NCBI GenBank assembly: GCA_030704615.1
Contig: CM060732.1
Coordinates: forward strand, 14,196,001-14,260,000
Source: Takakia lepidozioides
Taxonomy: Eukaryota; Streptophyta; Takakiopsida; Takakiales; Takakiaceae
Direction: 5' to 3'
DNA length: 64,000 nt
A model generated the notes under the pieces. That model had not been told where the DNA came from. It worked only from the letters and a program-made list of their open reading frames with translations, and made no database searches. Numbering within the stretch: the first letter of the stretch is position 1; every line of letters begins with the position of its first letter. The translations under genes were made by a program, and so were the position numbers. Below, piece after piece: positions 30,779-44,084 of this stretch.

Positions 30779-32892
30779 AAAGAAGGGGGCATATATCCCC
30801 TTCTGTCTATATCCTAATCTAGTTCTTAGTGCAAGGTCTTGTTGTTATCCTGGTTCTCCCACACAGGTTGGCTACATCCATGTTGTTTATGATCAGAGTT
30901 CATGAAGCCCTCATCCACGCCGCAGCGGAAGAGAAGACATGGATGGGACAAGTGAAGGTGTTTCCTGCATAGTGCAACAGGCCTGACTAGGGTTCTGTCT
31001 TGCACCAGCTTAGTTTTCATGCTGATATAGTCACTCAAACAGCTTACCAGTGGGTTAATGACAGCCTATGAGTTCACCATTTGCATGTAGCATCTACATT
31101 GAACCCCCTTTGTTGTCATGCAATCACCGAAAGTGCAAGGCAACATGTATCTACCATACAATGCAGGTCTGATATTTCTATCCAACTCATGGTCTTTCCT
31201 TTATCTCTCAACTGACCCTCCTCTCATCATTCTTTTGCTGAGCGGATCTCTCTTCTTCCCAATGTTTTATCTCCCTTTTCTGATGCAAGTGCCCATATTG
31301 GACCAGACAGCCTTCTATCACCATTCCCATTGACATGCATCATCTCTTATCCTCTCTACACCATTCTGGTTTGAAGACCAGACCACCACACTCCATTTCA
31401 TTTCAAAAACCCTTTTTCCTCTATCACATGTCTCTATCCTTTTCCCTTCTATCAAGAGCAAGTCCTAAATCTGCCCAAAACGATTTCTAAGTCACACCCA
31501 AAAAGGAAGATCCTATGTTGAGAGCTGACTTCCCAACTTCTTGCAGCACTCCACACAACTTCCACCCTACCTCACTTTCTCTCTACTCCAGGACTGGTAT
31601 GATTCCAGAAGTCACCATTCCATTTGCCAAAATCTTTTTCTATCTCCCTCATCTCTATTGAGAGTCTCTCTAGCAAAATTCCATAGCAACTATCCCTAAG
31701 TCAGAGAGGGGCCTTGTATCTATCAACTTAGCTCTCTTATACTCCAGCTGAAGCGGTGGGATCGCCTGCCTGAAATGGCACCTCACCATCTCTGTCAGCA
31801 GCTCCCCTAACTCCTTTTGTCGTTTGAATGCCACGTTGTAAAAACAAAGATCTATGCATGTCAGATCCTGTCATTGCTATGCCACTCCACCTTCAGAATA
31901 TTTCGTCGATTCAAGCGTTCCGTGAGTCTTGACAGCTCTGTTTCAACCTATGGCAGTAACCTTGTTGCTTGCCAACTAACTACCCTATCCTACCATCTCT
32001 TGCTAATCTACCCTAAGATCTGATGTGATAACAAGAAGACAGTCATTATCTGAAAGCTTCATGTCTACATATTTCACTCTTTGCTTCTTTATTTACAGAT
32101 AACCTGTATCACTGTCCACAAGCCAATGCCCTCATTCTGGCGATTGCAAAATTTCACAAGTGGTCAAGTCAGTAATCCCATCTCTGCCCTTGATCTGGCA
32201 GCAATTGCTTCTCCACAAGTGCAGCTTTCTATAATTGCACATGAATGCAATGGCGGCGGTATCAGTTTGCACACCCTACCTTGGCAGATGCCCGTCATGA
32301 TGGAGCTGCTCCATCATCTTAACTAGCCTTTGATCAAGTCTGCAACCCCACCTTCCTATCCCTGGCAGCAGGTTGTTTCCCTTGCAGGTTCATCCTCCTT
32401 GTCATCGTGGTTATGAGAGTAACGACGGCACTGCTGCCCCTCCACCGAGCTGCTTTCCCCGCAACTCTACACCTTCAGCGGTCAAATCACAGGAAGCAAC
32501 CGCCTCTATGCCTTCATTACTTCTGTCAGTAGTACATGATATTACTTCCCTGCCCTTGATGAATCGTCCTGCACCGCCTCCCTTCTCTGGCTTGAGCAAA
32601 ATTACCTAGCTGTTCCCTCACGATTACCCTCCAGCAAGCCCTAAGCTTCCTCGACCCGCGTTTCTACGGTAATCACCAGCGATGAAAGCCATTCATCCTA
32701 TGGATGAAAAGGCGTATTTCATGACTTAGCCACATTTGTCCTGGCAGAGCAATAGCATAGTGTGCCCATGGAATTACCTGTAGGCATGGATAGTTCCCTC
32801 CCGTTATTAGTACCCGGGCACTCCCTTTGTAGTAATGCCGGATCCTGATGCCAAGCAAAATTTCCATGTTACTCCCCTGCATTCACACTACA
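30779..32892 (-). repeat. 5' LTR of LTR retrotransposon (partner at 50289)
   Basis: A 2.1-kb segment nearly identical, in inverse orientation, to 50289-52421, with a few single-base indels. The outer edge at 32892 begins TGTAGTGTGAATGC on the minus strand; the inner edge meets the primer site. The long copy-to-copy identity suggests a recent insertion. The right flank is gypsy pol. Confidence 0.85.
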
Positions 32893-35800
32893 GACTGAGA
32901 ACTTCACCATCTGCGAGATCGATGGAGTGGATCTCATTTGGGGATGACCTTTTTGAGCAAATCGGAGCGGTCATAGATGGCCGCAAGAGAGTAGTCATGC
33001 TGCCATGTGGGAATGGTGGCGAGGTCTTACGAGTGTCGGAAACGCCCAAACTGTGGAGGCGAATAAACCTTCTGTCAGCAAGGGAGTGGGCCGTGGAACA
33101 GGGAGGCACACGGCCCAGTTTTGCTTTACATTAGAGAAGTGAAGGGAGAAGGCGATGGGGAGCCGAGCCCAGATTGGATCAAGGGATTTGGAGAAATACC
33201 AGGATGTGATGCCGGAGGATTTACCAAGCGGCTTGCCACCGCAAAGAGGAGTTGACCACAAGATTGAGGTGATACCGGATCGGAACCGCCTGCCAAGGCG
33301 CCCTACCGGTGAGCCCAGAGAGTTGGTCGAGCTGAAGACTCAGCTCAAGGATCTAATGTCAAAGGGGTGGTACATCCGGCTGAGTAAGTCACCTTACGGA
33401 GCCCCGGTGCTATTCGCAGACAAGAAGGATGGGACGTTGCAGATGTGTGTCGATTACAAGGCTTTGAATAAGGTGACTATTAAAAACCGGTACCCTTTGC
33501 CAAGGATTGACAACCTTTTTGACCGGTTGGCAGGAGCGAAGTATTTCAGCCGGATCGACTTGCGCTCCGGCTATCATCAAATTCGGGTGGCGGAAGGAGA
33601 CGAGGAGAAGACCGCGTGCAGGACAAGGTATGGTTCATATGAGTTCTTGGTGATGCCTTTGGGCTCACCAATGCACCCGCAACCTTTAGCACGCTGATGA
33701 ACGGCCTCTTCCAGGAGTGGTTGGATGACTTTGTGATCGTGTACATCGACGACATCTTGGTGTATTCGAAAACAAAGGAGGAGCACCTGGAGCACCTCAA
33801 AAGGGTGTTCCAGAAATTGCGGGAAGGGAAGCTGTATGCCAAAGCTTCAAAGTGCAAATTCGGGGTCACAAAAGTAGAGTTCCTGGGGCATGTGATTACA
33901 CAGGAAGGGATCAAAATGGATGACAGGAAGGTTTGAGGGCAATCTTGGACTGGGAGCCATCCGACTTCGGTCCGGGAGTGCGATCCTTCCTAGGACTCGC
34001 CTCCTATTACCGGAAGTATGTGAGAAATTTCGCCAAGATCGCGGGGCGCTGTCAGACCTTCTGTGTAAATCCAAAGTCTGGCATGGAACACCTTTTGTGG
34101 CCAAGCTTTTGCTGAATTGAAGCAGCGGATGGCGGAAGCTCCAGTCCTGAAAATCCCGGAGTTCGATCGTCTGTTCGAGATTCATACAGATGCGTCGGAC
34201 TTCGCCAATTGGGGGTGTACTGATGCAAGATGGACGTTCCAGTGGCTTACGAAAGTAAGAAGAAACTGAATGAAGTGGAGCAAAGGTGGCCGACGCAAAG
34301 AAAGAGATGAAAGGCGGTGGTGCACTGTCTTGAGCTTTGGCGCCACTATGCTGGTTCTAACCCAGTGAAGGTGTTCACGGACAATGTCACGGTGAAGTAT
34401 TTTGCCACGCAACCCAAGTTGTCCCAAAACAACTTAGGTGGGCAAGATACTTTGGCGGTGTTCGACGTGGATATTCAGTACAAACCGGGACGGGACAATG
34501 TGGTGGCCGATGCTTTAAGTAGAAGCAGCAGCTCATGTGGTGTACCCAGGGCAGACGGCGCTCCAAAGGAAGATCAGAAAGGCTTGCCGAAAGGATGAGC
34601 TGGCGAAGTCCGTGATGCAGGACTTGAGGATGGGGGTTAAATTAAATCGCAGTTCCACTTGCAAAATGGATGCTCGGTTATAAGCAAAAGCGTCTCTACG
34701 TGCCAAAGGGAGGGATCAGGATAGTTTCTTGAGAGGAATGCATGATAGCCGCTTTTTTGCGGGCCACGGCGGAGCCAAGGCACTGCGGCACTCTTGAAGA
34801 AAGAGTATTTCTGGCCCAAACTGAGGGAGGAGGCAGAGGAGTATGTCAAGAATGCACCCACATGCCAACAAAACCGGAGCGAGTACAAAAACAAGCGGGG
34901 GGCTGTTACAACCCTTGCCGATTCCAGAGGGGACTTGGGAAAGCGTCTCGATGGATTTCATGACTATATGCCGCTGTCAAAAGGATTCGATGCAATCATG
35001 GTGGTGGTGGAGAGGTTCAGTAAAATGGGCCATTTCTCCCCACCAAGGAGACGGCAACGGCGCAGAGACAGGGCGACTTTACTTCGCCCACGTCTTAAAG
35101 CATCTGGAGTACCGAAGGATATTATCTCGGACCGCGATCCAAAGTTACGAGTAAATTTGGAGGACACTTTGGAAGAAGAGGGGACGAGGCTGAAGATGAG
35201 CACCGCTTCCGACCTACGACGGAAGGGCAAACGGAAAGAGTGAATTCCGTAGTGAAACATTCTTGCGGAATTACGTGTCGGCAGACCAATCAGACTGGAT
35301 GGAACACTTAGACGCGGCAGAGTTCTGTTATAATAACACAAACACTCCGCAACGGGAGTTTCCCCTTTCGTATTGGTCTAGGAAAAGCACCTCTGGTGCC
35401 GACAAGTTGGGCCGCCCAGGACGTTGAGGAACCGGCAGTAGCGGCGGTAATGGAAGAACGCGAGCGTTTGTGTAAGTCGCAAAGTACAACATTGACAAAG
35501 CTAAGAAACGGTATGATGAAAGGCAGCGAATAATCGAAGCGGAGGGAAGTGAAGTTTGAGGCAAGCACGGAGGTATGGTTGAACATCAAGAATTTCCGAC
35601 TACCTCCGGAAGTGAGTCCAAAGTTCGTACCTCCGTTTGCGGGTCCTTTTCGCATCCGGAAGGTTATGAATGAAGATGTGTATGAATTGGAGCTGTCGGC
35701 AAAACAGCAAGGTGCATCCAGTATTCCACGTCTCCCTTTTGAAGCCTTACTTCAAAGATGAAGCTCGTCCGAATCGGCATCAAGTGTTTGCGTCCGCCAC

Positions 35801-36006
35801 CTGTGCTGTTGGATCATGAAAATGACCGAGTACAAGGTGGAGGCAGTACTTAAGTCGAGGAGGTCAAGAACGAGAAACAGAGTATCTCGTCAAATGAAGG
35901 GCTCTTCATCATGTGGAGGCATCTTGGGTGCGGCTCAGAAATGGGGAAACGCATCCGAGGCGATTGCAGTTTTCGAAGGGCGACCTCAAAAGCGGAAGAA
36001 GCGTTG
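32893..36006 (+). pseudogene. Ty3/gypsy chromovirus pol: protease end to chromodomain
   Basis: Domains in order, across several frameshifts: end of protease (FTICEID..); connection ([20 protein letters not shown]); reverse transcriptase ([40 protein letters not shown], catalytic VIVYIDDILVYSKT); RNase H (EIHTDASDFA, LELWRHYAGSNPVKVFTDN, YKPGRDNVVADALSR); integrase HHCC part (EYFWPKLREEAEEYVKNAPT) and core (VERFSKMGHFSP, ISDRDPK); then GPFRIRKVMNEDVYELELS and a chromodomain remnant near 35820-35900. Numerous frame slips make it inactive. Its start, cut by the LTR at 32892, matches the gag-protease piece that ends at 52422. Confidence 0.9.
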
Positions 36007-36027
36007 ATAGGGACATCAACCTTGGAG

Positions 36028-37590
36028 CGTGGGGGGGAAATGCATGCTTAGACCGGCTTAGCTAGCGCAGAAATCCGATTGCAAAAACTTGTATTGTACA
36101 AATATTTGTTATAAAGGAAATGGGTTCCAAACGTTGTGCGTCCTATTTTGTTTGGAATGGTGATGCATGGTGTGGTTGGCTAGTGTGAGAATGCATGCTA
36201 GCTTACAAAAGTGGGAGAGGTAAATTGGGTTAATCGTGTGTTTGCGCAGTGCCGAAACGGGTGACTCCCATCCAAGGGGCAAGGAAACTTGCGCCTTCTT
36301 TGGGAGTTCACGTGCTAGTGCGCACCTGGCGCGTGCGCGTACTATAACTGCGCTACCAAGGGGGTTGCCTTGTAGTGCGGGCTAACGCGGAAGCTACGTG
36401 CTTCCGTTCACGTACTATAATCGTGTAGCCTCGGGACGAAGTCGTAGTGCGGCTTTGGCGTGTTCCCGTACCTCAGGCCAGCATTCCAAGGCGGACCCAA
36501 TTGTAGTGATTGGGGCGCACGGTTTGTTCAAGGTTATCTTCCTAGTCAAAGGGGGTTCGAGGTGAACCCTTGCTCAAGGTGATGCCAAAAGTGGCATCAT
36601 GAGCGGTCGCAAGCAATGTTATTGCAGTAAGGCGATTCGATCCTCGGGGAGGATCGTTCCTTGGCCTTGAAGTAAGCCAAGAAGAGTGCACTGGGAGGAG
36701 CTTGAGAGGCTCCACCCTTGGCCGGGACTTGGAGGAAGTCGGCCGAACTAGCTAGTGGAGAGTAGAGTCAAGTGTGGGGTTTGGTTCTTTGCCATGGGAC
36801 GCCATGGTGCGGAAACAAACTCCTTGATGTGGGATGCCACAACTTGGATGTTTGTTTCTACAAAATGGACAAGTCGATGAGGACATCGACTCCCTGTTGG
36901 TAGGGGTGTGTGTCGCGGCCCTTTGCCTTGAGGGCAGGGGGGTCGGGACACAAGAGGGGCTGCCCCTGTGGTGGGGGCAGTAGCAGCGATAGGTACGGGG
37001 GCTGAAGCACCTTGAGTGCCCAAGGCACTCAAGGAGGCGGAGGCGCTCACTAGGTGGAGCCCCGCACACCGGGTTGCGGTGGGGGTGGCTCCACAAGGGT
37101 GGTGGTAGCTTAGCAGGACTTAGTGGGGGTGGCATAGGACTCACCATGGGGTGGAGACCTCGAGGTGGGAGTCGTGGGGAGTCTTGGGACTCATCACGGT
37201 CCATTGGGGCCGCGGTGAGTGGGCCAAGACTCACCGTGACTCACCACCGGGAATCGAGGGTCTTCGTGGTGGTTCACCATAAAATGGCATGGCTGTTTGT
37301 GGAACCCCCGCGGACAGCTACAGAAGTATATATAGGGAGTAGTAACCCTGAGAACGGTGCAAGCCCGTTGGTGACCAAAAACTAGTGAGTAAGCGAGCGA
37401 GCCGGAAAGCGACCAAAGAGCGGCTGTTCCGGACTGCCAACTACCAAAGGGAATTCCCGCTGGTTCCAAATCGGTGGAGGGTTCTTCGGGAGAACAAAGG
37501 GGGACCGTTATGCCCCGGTGAGCAGCCGAAGCTCCAAGTTGGCCCGGCGGCCAGGTTGGGAGTTAGGCGCGCGCATCAAAGCGAGTATCT
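36028..37590 (+). repeat. Gypsy polypurine tract and 3' LTR
   Basis: CGTGGGGGGGAAA precedes the LTR start TGCATGCTTAGACC at 36040; the first 130 bp match the truncated LTR at 12419. The segment has no coding content. A TATATATA at 37327-37334 followed by GGGAGTAGTAACCC is the probable promoter. The 3' edge is not defined because the second LTR is missing; it lies before the CACTA sequence at about 37590. Confidence 0.7.
37327..37334 (+). promoter_or_regulatory. TATA box of gypsy LTR promoter
   Basis: TATATATA lies late in the LTR, about 260 bp before its probable end, as expected for the U3/R boundary. No other TATA-like run is close. Confidence 0.5.
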
Positions 37591-40580
37591 ATGACTTGAG
37601 GGGGAGCTTACCGAAGTGAGGTGCGCGACAATGATAGATACGTCTTCCTCTTGGCTGAGCATGCACAACCACTTTCCAATTCCCCCCTCTTGTTTTGTCA
37701 TCGGAGAAGAAAACTTGCTCCATGTCTGAAGGCCGTGAAAAAGGCTCATCGGAGGGACGATGAGTACGGTTGAGCCTATCTGCATTGACACGCATGAAAC
37801 CACAATCATCTTGCACTAGTGTTGCGGAAGGCCCCACAAGATGTGGCTGGAACCACCTTCCCCTGAAGAGAAGAGGCCGGTACCTTGTATACTGAAGTTG
37901 GAGTATGCTCTCAAGCTCTCCAATGTACTCAAGTTTGCTCATAGCAGGTCGTGTATCTCCCTTGCCCCACACGGAGTCTTGCCAATATGTGGCACACAAG
38001 CCAGAATCAAAGGTTGTTCTGCGCTTCATGTCAAGAGCACGAATGCGGAAATGACGACCGTGAACCCAGACCGCCGTGTATGAGGTCGTGAATTGAGAGG
38101 GGCCCCTTGCAATGTCTTGCACCAAATCTGAAACCACCTCTCCTTGAGCAACAGCGTCATAAACTGAAGTCCAAAGCCACTGTTGGAATGAATTTAGAGG
38201 CTGCAATTCCATGGGCAAATTTTGTGAAGGAACATTCCGGCGTTCCGCTCCTCGTCATGCGCGTCTAGTAACTGGCCTTGGATGGTTCCGCCTCCATGCA
38301 AGCGTCTCCTCCTCTCGTTGCTGAACAAGATTATTGTATCTTGCCTCCCACTCATGTATGGATGGGGTGTTCTTCAGTATGAAGTCATGCGCTTGCTCAA
38401 TCACCAAGGTCGGCAATTTTACCCTCTTGATTTTTGGGCAAAACGATGTCCTTGGTTTGTGCATCCTCCTCTTCCTTCCACATCCGAGGGGCTTCCTCAT
38501 CCACCCTTGTCATATACTTTGTGCAATAGAACATAGCTTCTTGCAACGTATACCCCTCCGCCATGCTACCATCCGGGTGCGCCATTTGTTTTACAAATCC
38601 TTTCAAAGTTTTCATATAACGCTCAAGGAAGTACATCCATCCAGAATGAACGGGGCCGGCAATCAAAGCCTCTTCCACTAAGTGCACTACCAAGTGCACT
38701 TGGATGTCAAAGAAGGAGGGAGGAAGGTGCATCTCCAACATACACATTACCTCCGCCGCCTCCTTCTTCATGCGTGGAAAATCCGCTTCCTCCAACTCTT
38801 TGGAGCAAATCCACCGGAACAAGCCTCCCAATCTATAGATTGTCTCACGAACCTCGGGAGTCAATGTCCCACGTACTGCAATGGGCAAGATGTCTTGCAA
38901 TAGATTGTGGTAGTCATGAGACTTCAAACCATGGACGCCGTCTTCTTCGCTGAACTTCGTACGGAGGGATGACCCATAACCAGTTGGTGTTCGGACAGCA
39001 CTTATGGTGGCTATCACTTTCTTGTATTCCTCCTTTGTCCATTGCCAAGGTGCGCGCCTATACTTCCACCATACAACACCCTTTGGGTCCACACCATTTT
39101 GTTCGGCCCATAGATGGCGCATGCGACCCTGCTCCTCAAACTCCTTTCTAACACCAAGAGAATCTCCTTTTGCAGCCACTCCCTTCTTTTGCCGGCGTGC
39201 CATGAAGAACCCAAAAAAGGGACGAGCATACATTCTTCCCAATATGCATGGGATCTAGAAGATAGCGAATCTTCAGGTCCTACATATATCCCCACCCACA
39301 AATACTTACACAAATTTTTTTACGTGAAAGTGACAATGCAACACATACCAAATGTGCAATATCACATGCATGCATAGGGATATTGACGGTGTTTTTGTGG
39401 AATATGTACCGCCCAATATGGCAACTCGTAGAAGATTGAAAGTCGTTTCATGTCGAGCACGTCCACTTCACCGTCCGTGCCCGCATGGGCCCCCTTCCAT
39501 CGGTCCTCCCAAAACTGCCCGGACGGTGTCATGGGGGGGGGGACGTACTTCCTCTTTGCCATCAAACAAGCGTTTCTCTCTTCTTCTCCATCGATGGCTC
39601 ATAGGAAGAAATTTGCGGTAGTTGGGATACACCATCTTGTGAAGATGACGGGAGCTATGTGCATCAAGATCATCGCCACAATGCAAGCATGCATGGTACC
39701 CTTTGGTGCTTGGCCCCGAGCAAACAGTTAGTCCTGTACTACACATACCGTCATATTAGCAAAAACAAAAAGTTGTCATGTGCATGGCCCATAATGCCAT
39801 CTACCCCACTACGGTGCACAAGACTGTCGTCGCTACTTCAATCAATCCCAATCCTCATCGATATTATCCGACATTGACAAGTGAATGTACGCGGGTTGTT
39901 CGTGGGGAACATAATATACCTGGATAATCATGCATTGTCCAAAGCAAGATGTCTCTCATCTGAAAAGATTGTCCGGCCATAGGGTCAAGTAAAGCATCCA
40001 ATGCCGGGACCCCCCTCCATAACTCCTTAAGTTCATCAACAAGAGGTCGCAAGTACGTGTCCATGTTTGCCACTTGTTTTTCCCTATGAGACATTCACAT
40101 CATTGTTTCAATGCTCCACAAATATGCAAATTATACTACAAAATGAATTACACGTCTTACTCCATGATTATGTCACTCATCAATCTTGCATCCGAATTGT
40201 GTCAGAGATCAGAAGTTTAATGTAAACATGAAATGAGTCCACTCACCTGGCACAATGGCAGCCAACATGATATGGCCTTTTTAAATTGAAAGATACGGAG
40301 GGATGTTGTAATTCACCATGGTCACCGGCCAAGTGGAATGACTACATGACTGGACAGAGAATGGGTTGACCCCATCCGAGGAGAAGCCGAGGTGGACATG
40401 TCGTGGGTCCTCCAAGAGAAAAGGCCACATCTCTTCAATATGCCTCCATGCTTGTGAATCTTGTGGCCCGCACACCTTTCCCGGGGGGCTCCGATACGAG
40501 GCGTGCCATCTCATGAGTCTGGCCAATTTGGGGCTTCGGTACTGTGCCCTCAATCGCGGGATGATCGGAAAGTAATGCAT
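37589..40580 (-). pseudogene. CACTA (En/Spm) transposase region, TNP2-type
   Basis: Read on the minus strand: 40580-40281 (LARLMRWHASYRSPPGKVCG, HVHLGFSSDGVNPFSVQSCS, HSTWPVTMVNYNIPPYL) is the start of the Transposase_21 catalytic region; 40094-39864 gives LRPLVDELKELWRGVPALDA and FQMRDILLWTMHDYPG; 39746-39468 gives KGYHACLHCG and HKMVYPNYRKFLPMSHRWRR; 39242-38397 is a DUF4218-like part (GLKSHDYHNLLQDILPIAVR, SGWMYFLERYMKTLKGFVKQ); 38218-37589 is a DUF4216-like part (FTTSYTAVWVHGRHFRI, FFSDDKTRGGNWKVVVHAQP). Pieces are separated by probable introns (donor near 40250) and by frame slips. The CACTA termini were not found, so the element is partial. Confidence 0.9.
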
Positions 40581-40875
40581 TTTCTAGGATGAAATATCCC
40601 ACGCCCCCCACATGTAATCATCCCATTAGCACACATAATACAACACCCTTATGTCTTTCCCTTTATGCAGCCTCTCCCTCATTTGGGCGTGAATGGTCAA
40701 AATCGAACGTCGCTCCTTCCACTCCTCACTCACTCCTTCCAAAACCACAATCAGATCTTGCATGAGTACTACTCTCTAAACCCTAAACTTTGTGGAATAC
40801 ACTTTACATGCATTGAGAAGATTAAAGAAAGTAATCTCCATGCGAGGGGGAATGACGCTTATACCCTGCGTGGTA
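40581..40875. other. No gene recognised
   Basis: Junction region between the CACTA transposase and MULE E. Only short frames; no repeat or motif seen. Confidence 0.4.
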
Positions 40876-40904
40876 TTTTTTTTTTTCCCTTGGACGCTGC
40901 AGGA

Positions 40905-41145
40905 TGGAAAACTGGCACCGAATTTCCATCCTGCAAGTAAGTCGGTCCACCTCATGGATGGAAATCCGGCACCGAATTTGTCTCTACCGGACGACATTGG
41001 TGGGCATAACGTGCCAAAAAGTGGACCGCAGGCGAAAAACTCTAAGTTGAGAGACTGATTAGACAAAAAAACACGAAAAACGAATCAAAATTGTTGATGA
41101 AGGGTCGATACGGGCATCTGTTGATAGATATTCGGCGCCGTTTTT
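40905..41145. repeat. Variant palindromes, left side of MULE E
   Basis: Three sites of the form GGAAA-C-GGCACC-GAATTT are centred at about 40916.5, 40970.5 (54 bp apart) and 41136. They share the GGCRCC centre with the main family but have AATT-containing arms. Confidence 0.65.
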
Positions 41146-41559
41146 CCATCCGAGGGATGTTCTCTGTCGGCTAGATGTCGGCCTCTCCGCCAATTGAGGT
41201 TCCAGCTTCTTGGTGAGAACGGTGCAACACGGGAGCAAATTTCCAACTTACCGGAGCATGGATTGCATGCATACTTTTGGCTTACCTCGGTTTGTGAGGG
41301 CATTCATACTTGTCACAGTTCATTATTAATAAAAATGTCTCTTTTGAACCAAAGTTCCACTTTTTGTGCAATGTTGCATTTTGTTGAATGTTGACTTTTG
41401 GCAGCGAGGGTCTCACACTCAATCTTGCAATCAGACCCACTGGAATGCCACCTCTGTCAGTTCCCTCTATCCATGGGGAAGGTGCTTATACGCTCGCCCC
41501 CCCACGCTTCTTGTCAAACGCCACAATTATTGGTTTGTGCAGCGCATCTGCACTGTCAC

Positions 41560-43624
41560 ATACCTTCTGACTGCATACCGTTGGCAGTTATTGCGCAAAG
41601 GCCAGGGGCCGCATTCCTGGACTACAACAAGTTCGCAATTAAATCCGTTACATGCCTTCCCGCAGACGTCGACGGTAATATCTTCTTTGAGTTCCCTCCT
41701 CGAACGAACTATTCGAGGGCGTCCGGAATGTTGATAGATATGGATGGGAAATATGACGGTCATCCTTGGTACATCACCAAAACCACCAGCATGAAGATGC
41801 TCAATGGTGTGCGGGTGCGCTATGTTGTTTGTGCGGGCGCGTTGCGGTGTTTCTCCCCAACTTGCTTCCACTTTAAATCCAGAGGTCACAGGAACGAGAC
41901 AGATTGGACAGACCTGTCATCAACCATTTCGAGCTCAGGAGAAGGTTCCAAACTCCACATTTAAGTGTGCACATTGCAAAGAACCACCACATTGCATGTC
42001 TGTTTACAATGCCAAGCAGTTCTATGTGTTGCACCGTTTCTCTGACCTCACACGAGCTTGCATACACGTTGGTTCCCATTGTTACAAATTGACGAGGGGT
42101 AACTCGCGGGAGGCTGCCCACAAGGCAGAGCAGCTCGTTCAGGAGGAGATTAAGTTGAGACCTGGTGCCAAACCCAAACAGATACAGCTGCAGGCCACCC
42201 ATAAGATGGCATTGGCCAGAATTATGTCGGAAGATGGCTCCGACAGAGTTCCTCTCGATGAGAAGGAAATGGAGGCATTGCTGGAGTCGTGTTCCACGTC
42301 TGTTCACCGAATGTCCGAAACCACATTGTCTCCTGCAAACAGAGAATTGGGCGTGGCTCGGATATGCACTCCATTCTGGAGGTGAAGCGACAATGTGGAT
42401 ATGACTACATTCATGGAAGTAGATTTCCAGGACAAGAACTGAGACAGATCGCTATTTCGTATTCAAAATGTCAATGTGTGGGCCTGGCAGCGGCGTCAAA
42501 CTGGTCCACCAGATGACGAGTGGGGACTTGTCAAACAGTTGGGTCATGTTTGACCATATCAAGCGAATTACAAATCACCAGTGGGTGACAATGGGTGCAC
42601 ATGTCTACGACACCCACTGCAGGATGCTAATGACAATTGTTATTTGTGAGATGAAAGGAGAGGACACACAATCGGAGATGCTTCTTTGGTAGGGAATAAA
42701 CAAACAGATGGCCAGGGCAGGATTTCCCCCTCCCAATTTCCATGGTTTCATGGCGGACAACGCACAAGCAAATTGGGCTGCCATCCGAATCGTGTACGGG
42801 GAAGACCCCAATGTTCCGATGAAAAGCAAGGAGAGATCTTGTGGGTTCCATTTTCTGCAGAGCTTGTCGCAGTACACAACCAGGCTTGTTGCGCCAGATT
42901 TAAGAGAGGAGCACCGTTCCATGTGTCTTGCGTGGAAGCGTGCTCCCACCTTGGATGATGCAGAGACACAGTTTGCATGTGTACGGGCTTGGTGGACAAC
43001 GTCAGGTGCTGTAAAGAAATCAGACGAGGGAGCAATGGTCAGTTGGCTAGCATGGTGGCATTATCGTTTCCTCCAGTTCGGCGACTATATGCGGGAGGTG
43101 AGTTGCACGAATTCGCGTCCCGTTGAATATTATGCTAGCTACTCATTATTTGTAATTTGCTTGTAACCTGAACATGTGCATGTGCAGGAAATGTGTCTCG
43201 ACTCCGACACCGACATGCCGACAACAAACATGGCCGAATCAGTACATTCTTCCTGGCGTGCCTCCTCTGCGGCGCATCTGGTGGACATCCTCACTGCCAC
43301 AACGGAGGACATTGTGAGGTCAATTATGCAGCAATGCAAGTACAACGAGTTCTTGAAAGGGAAACAGTGGGGCTTGGGGCTGGACAGGCAGGAAATGCTG
43401 ATGCGGACTGCCTCCAGATTGAAGAATCCTCGCAAGTGGGCGGCAACCTTGCGAGAGGGCCTTTGGGACACGCCATTGCTTCGAAGTGGCCAACACTTAG
43501 AAGGAGATGTTTACACCCGTCCAGTGAGACGAAGACTTGACGAGGCACTTGGCGGAGAAGAGGATTCATGGCGAGCTGACAAGAATATTCGCACGCTCCC
43601 TCGTGGTCCCGTGATGTTGCCCTA
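41560..43624 (+). pseudogene. Divergent MULE transposase without SWIM (copy E)
   Basis: Frames joined across at least four frameshifts (about 41930, 42310, 42470 and 42690) match the D transposase along its length: FAIKSVTCLPADVDGNIFFE; the Cys/His finger (VVCAGALRCFSPTCFHF, FKCAHCKEPPHCMSVYNAKQ); VTMGAHVYDTHCRMLMTIVI with the first Asp; GFMADNAQANWAAIRIVYGE with the second Asp; CGFHFLQSLSQYTTRLVAPD. The intron is in the same place as in D (donor at 43099, acceptor before 43188), then TDMPTTNMAESVHSSW with the Glu. The frame ends at a TAG at 43622, at the LPRGPVMLP position, so the linker and SWIM finger present in D are missing. Inactive. Confidence 0.85.
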
Positions 43625-43654
43625 GGAGGTCTCGTCGAGCACCGCAAGTCCGAT

Positions 43655-43910
43655 GTCTGAAAAAAATGGCGCCGAATCTCCAGTTACATGGCCCAAGAAT
43701 TGCCCAACATCTGTGCAATCCCCGACACCATGTACCGAAATTCGGCGCCACATTTCCAAATTTTGGGCTTACACACCTGCCATGTTGGGACCTATAGCCG
43801 CGAAATTCGGCACCATTTTTCGCCAGAGACACCTACTACCGCGAAATACGTTGCAGATTTCTCCGGTTGCGGAACCTATTACCGCGAAATTCGGCACCAT
43901 TTTTGCAAAT
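43655..43910. repeat. Variant palindromes, right side of MULE E
   Basis: Four or five sites such as CGAAATTCGGCGCC + ACATTTCC and CGAAATTCGGCACCATTTTT, with centres about 43670, 43746, 43811 and 43895. Spacing is irregular (76, 65 and 84 bp). They lie between the transposase stop and the terminal repeat. Confidence 0.65.
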
Positions 43911-44084
43911 GTCGCTCGGAATTTGCATGAGCGGAAGACGAAATATCATGAGCACGGCTCTCAAAACTACAATTTTTACTTCAATCAATAAATATTATAT
44001 TGGTTTTTTCTGACACATTCCATTAAAAATAATGTTTTTTAATGTTTTTTATTTCCAAAATTTGTACTACTGCTCATGAAAACC

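Noticed and set aside
36748-37234. Proline-rich frames on the minus strand
   Set aside because: They lie in the non-coding LTR of a gypsy element and show no domain.
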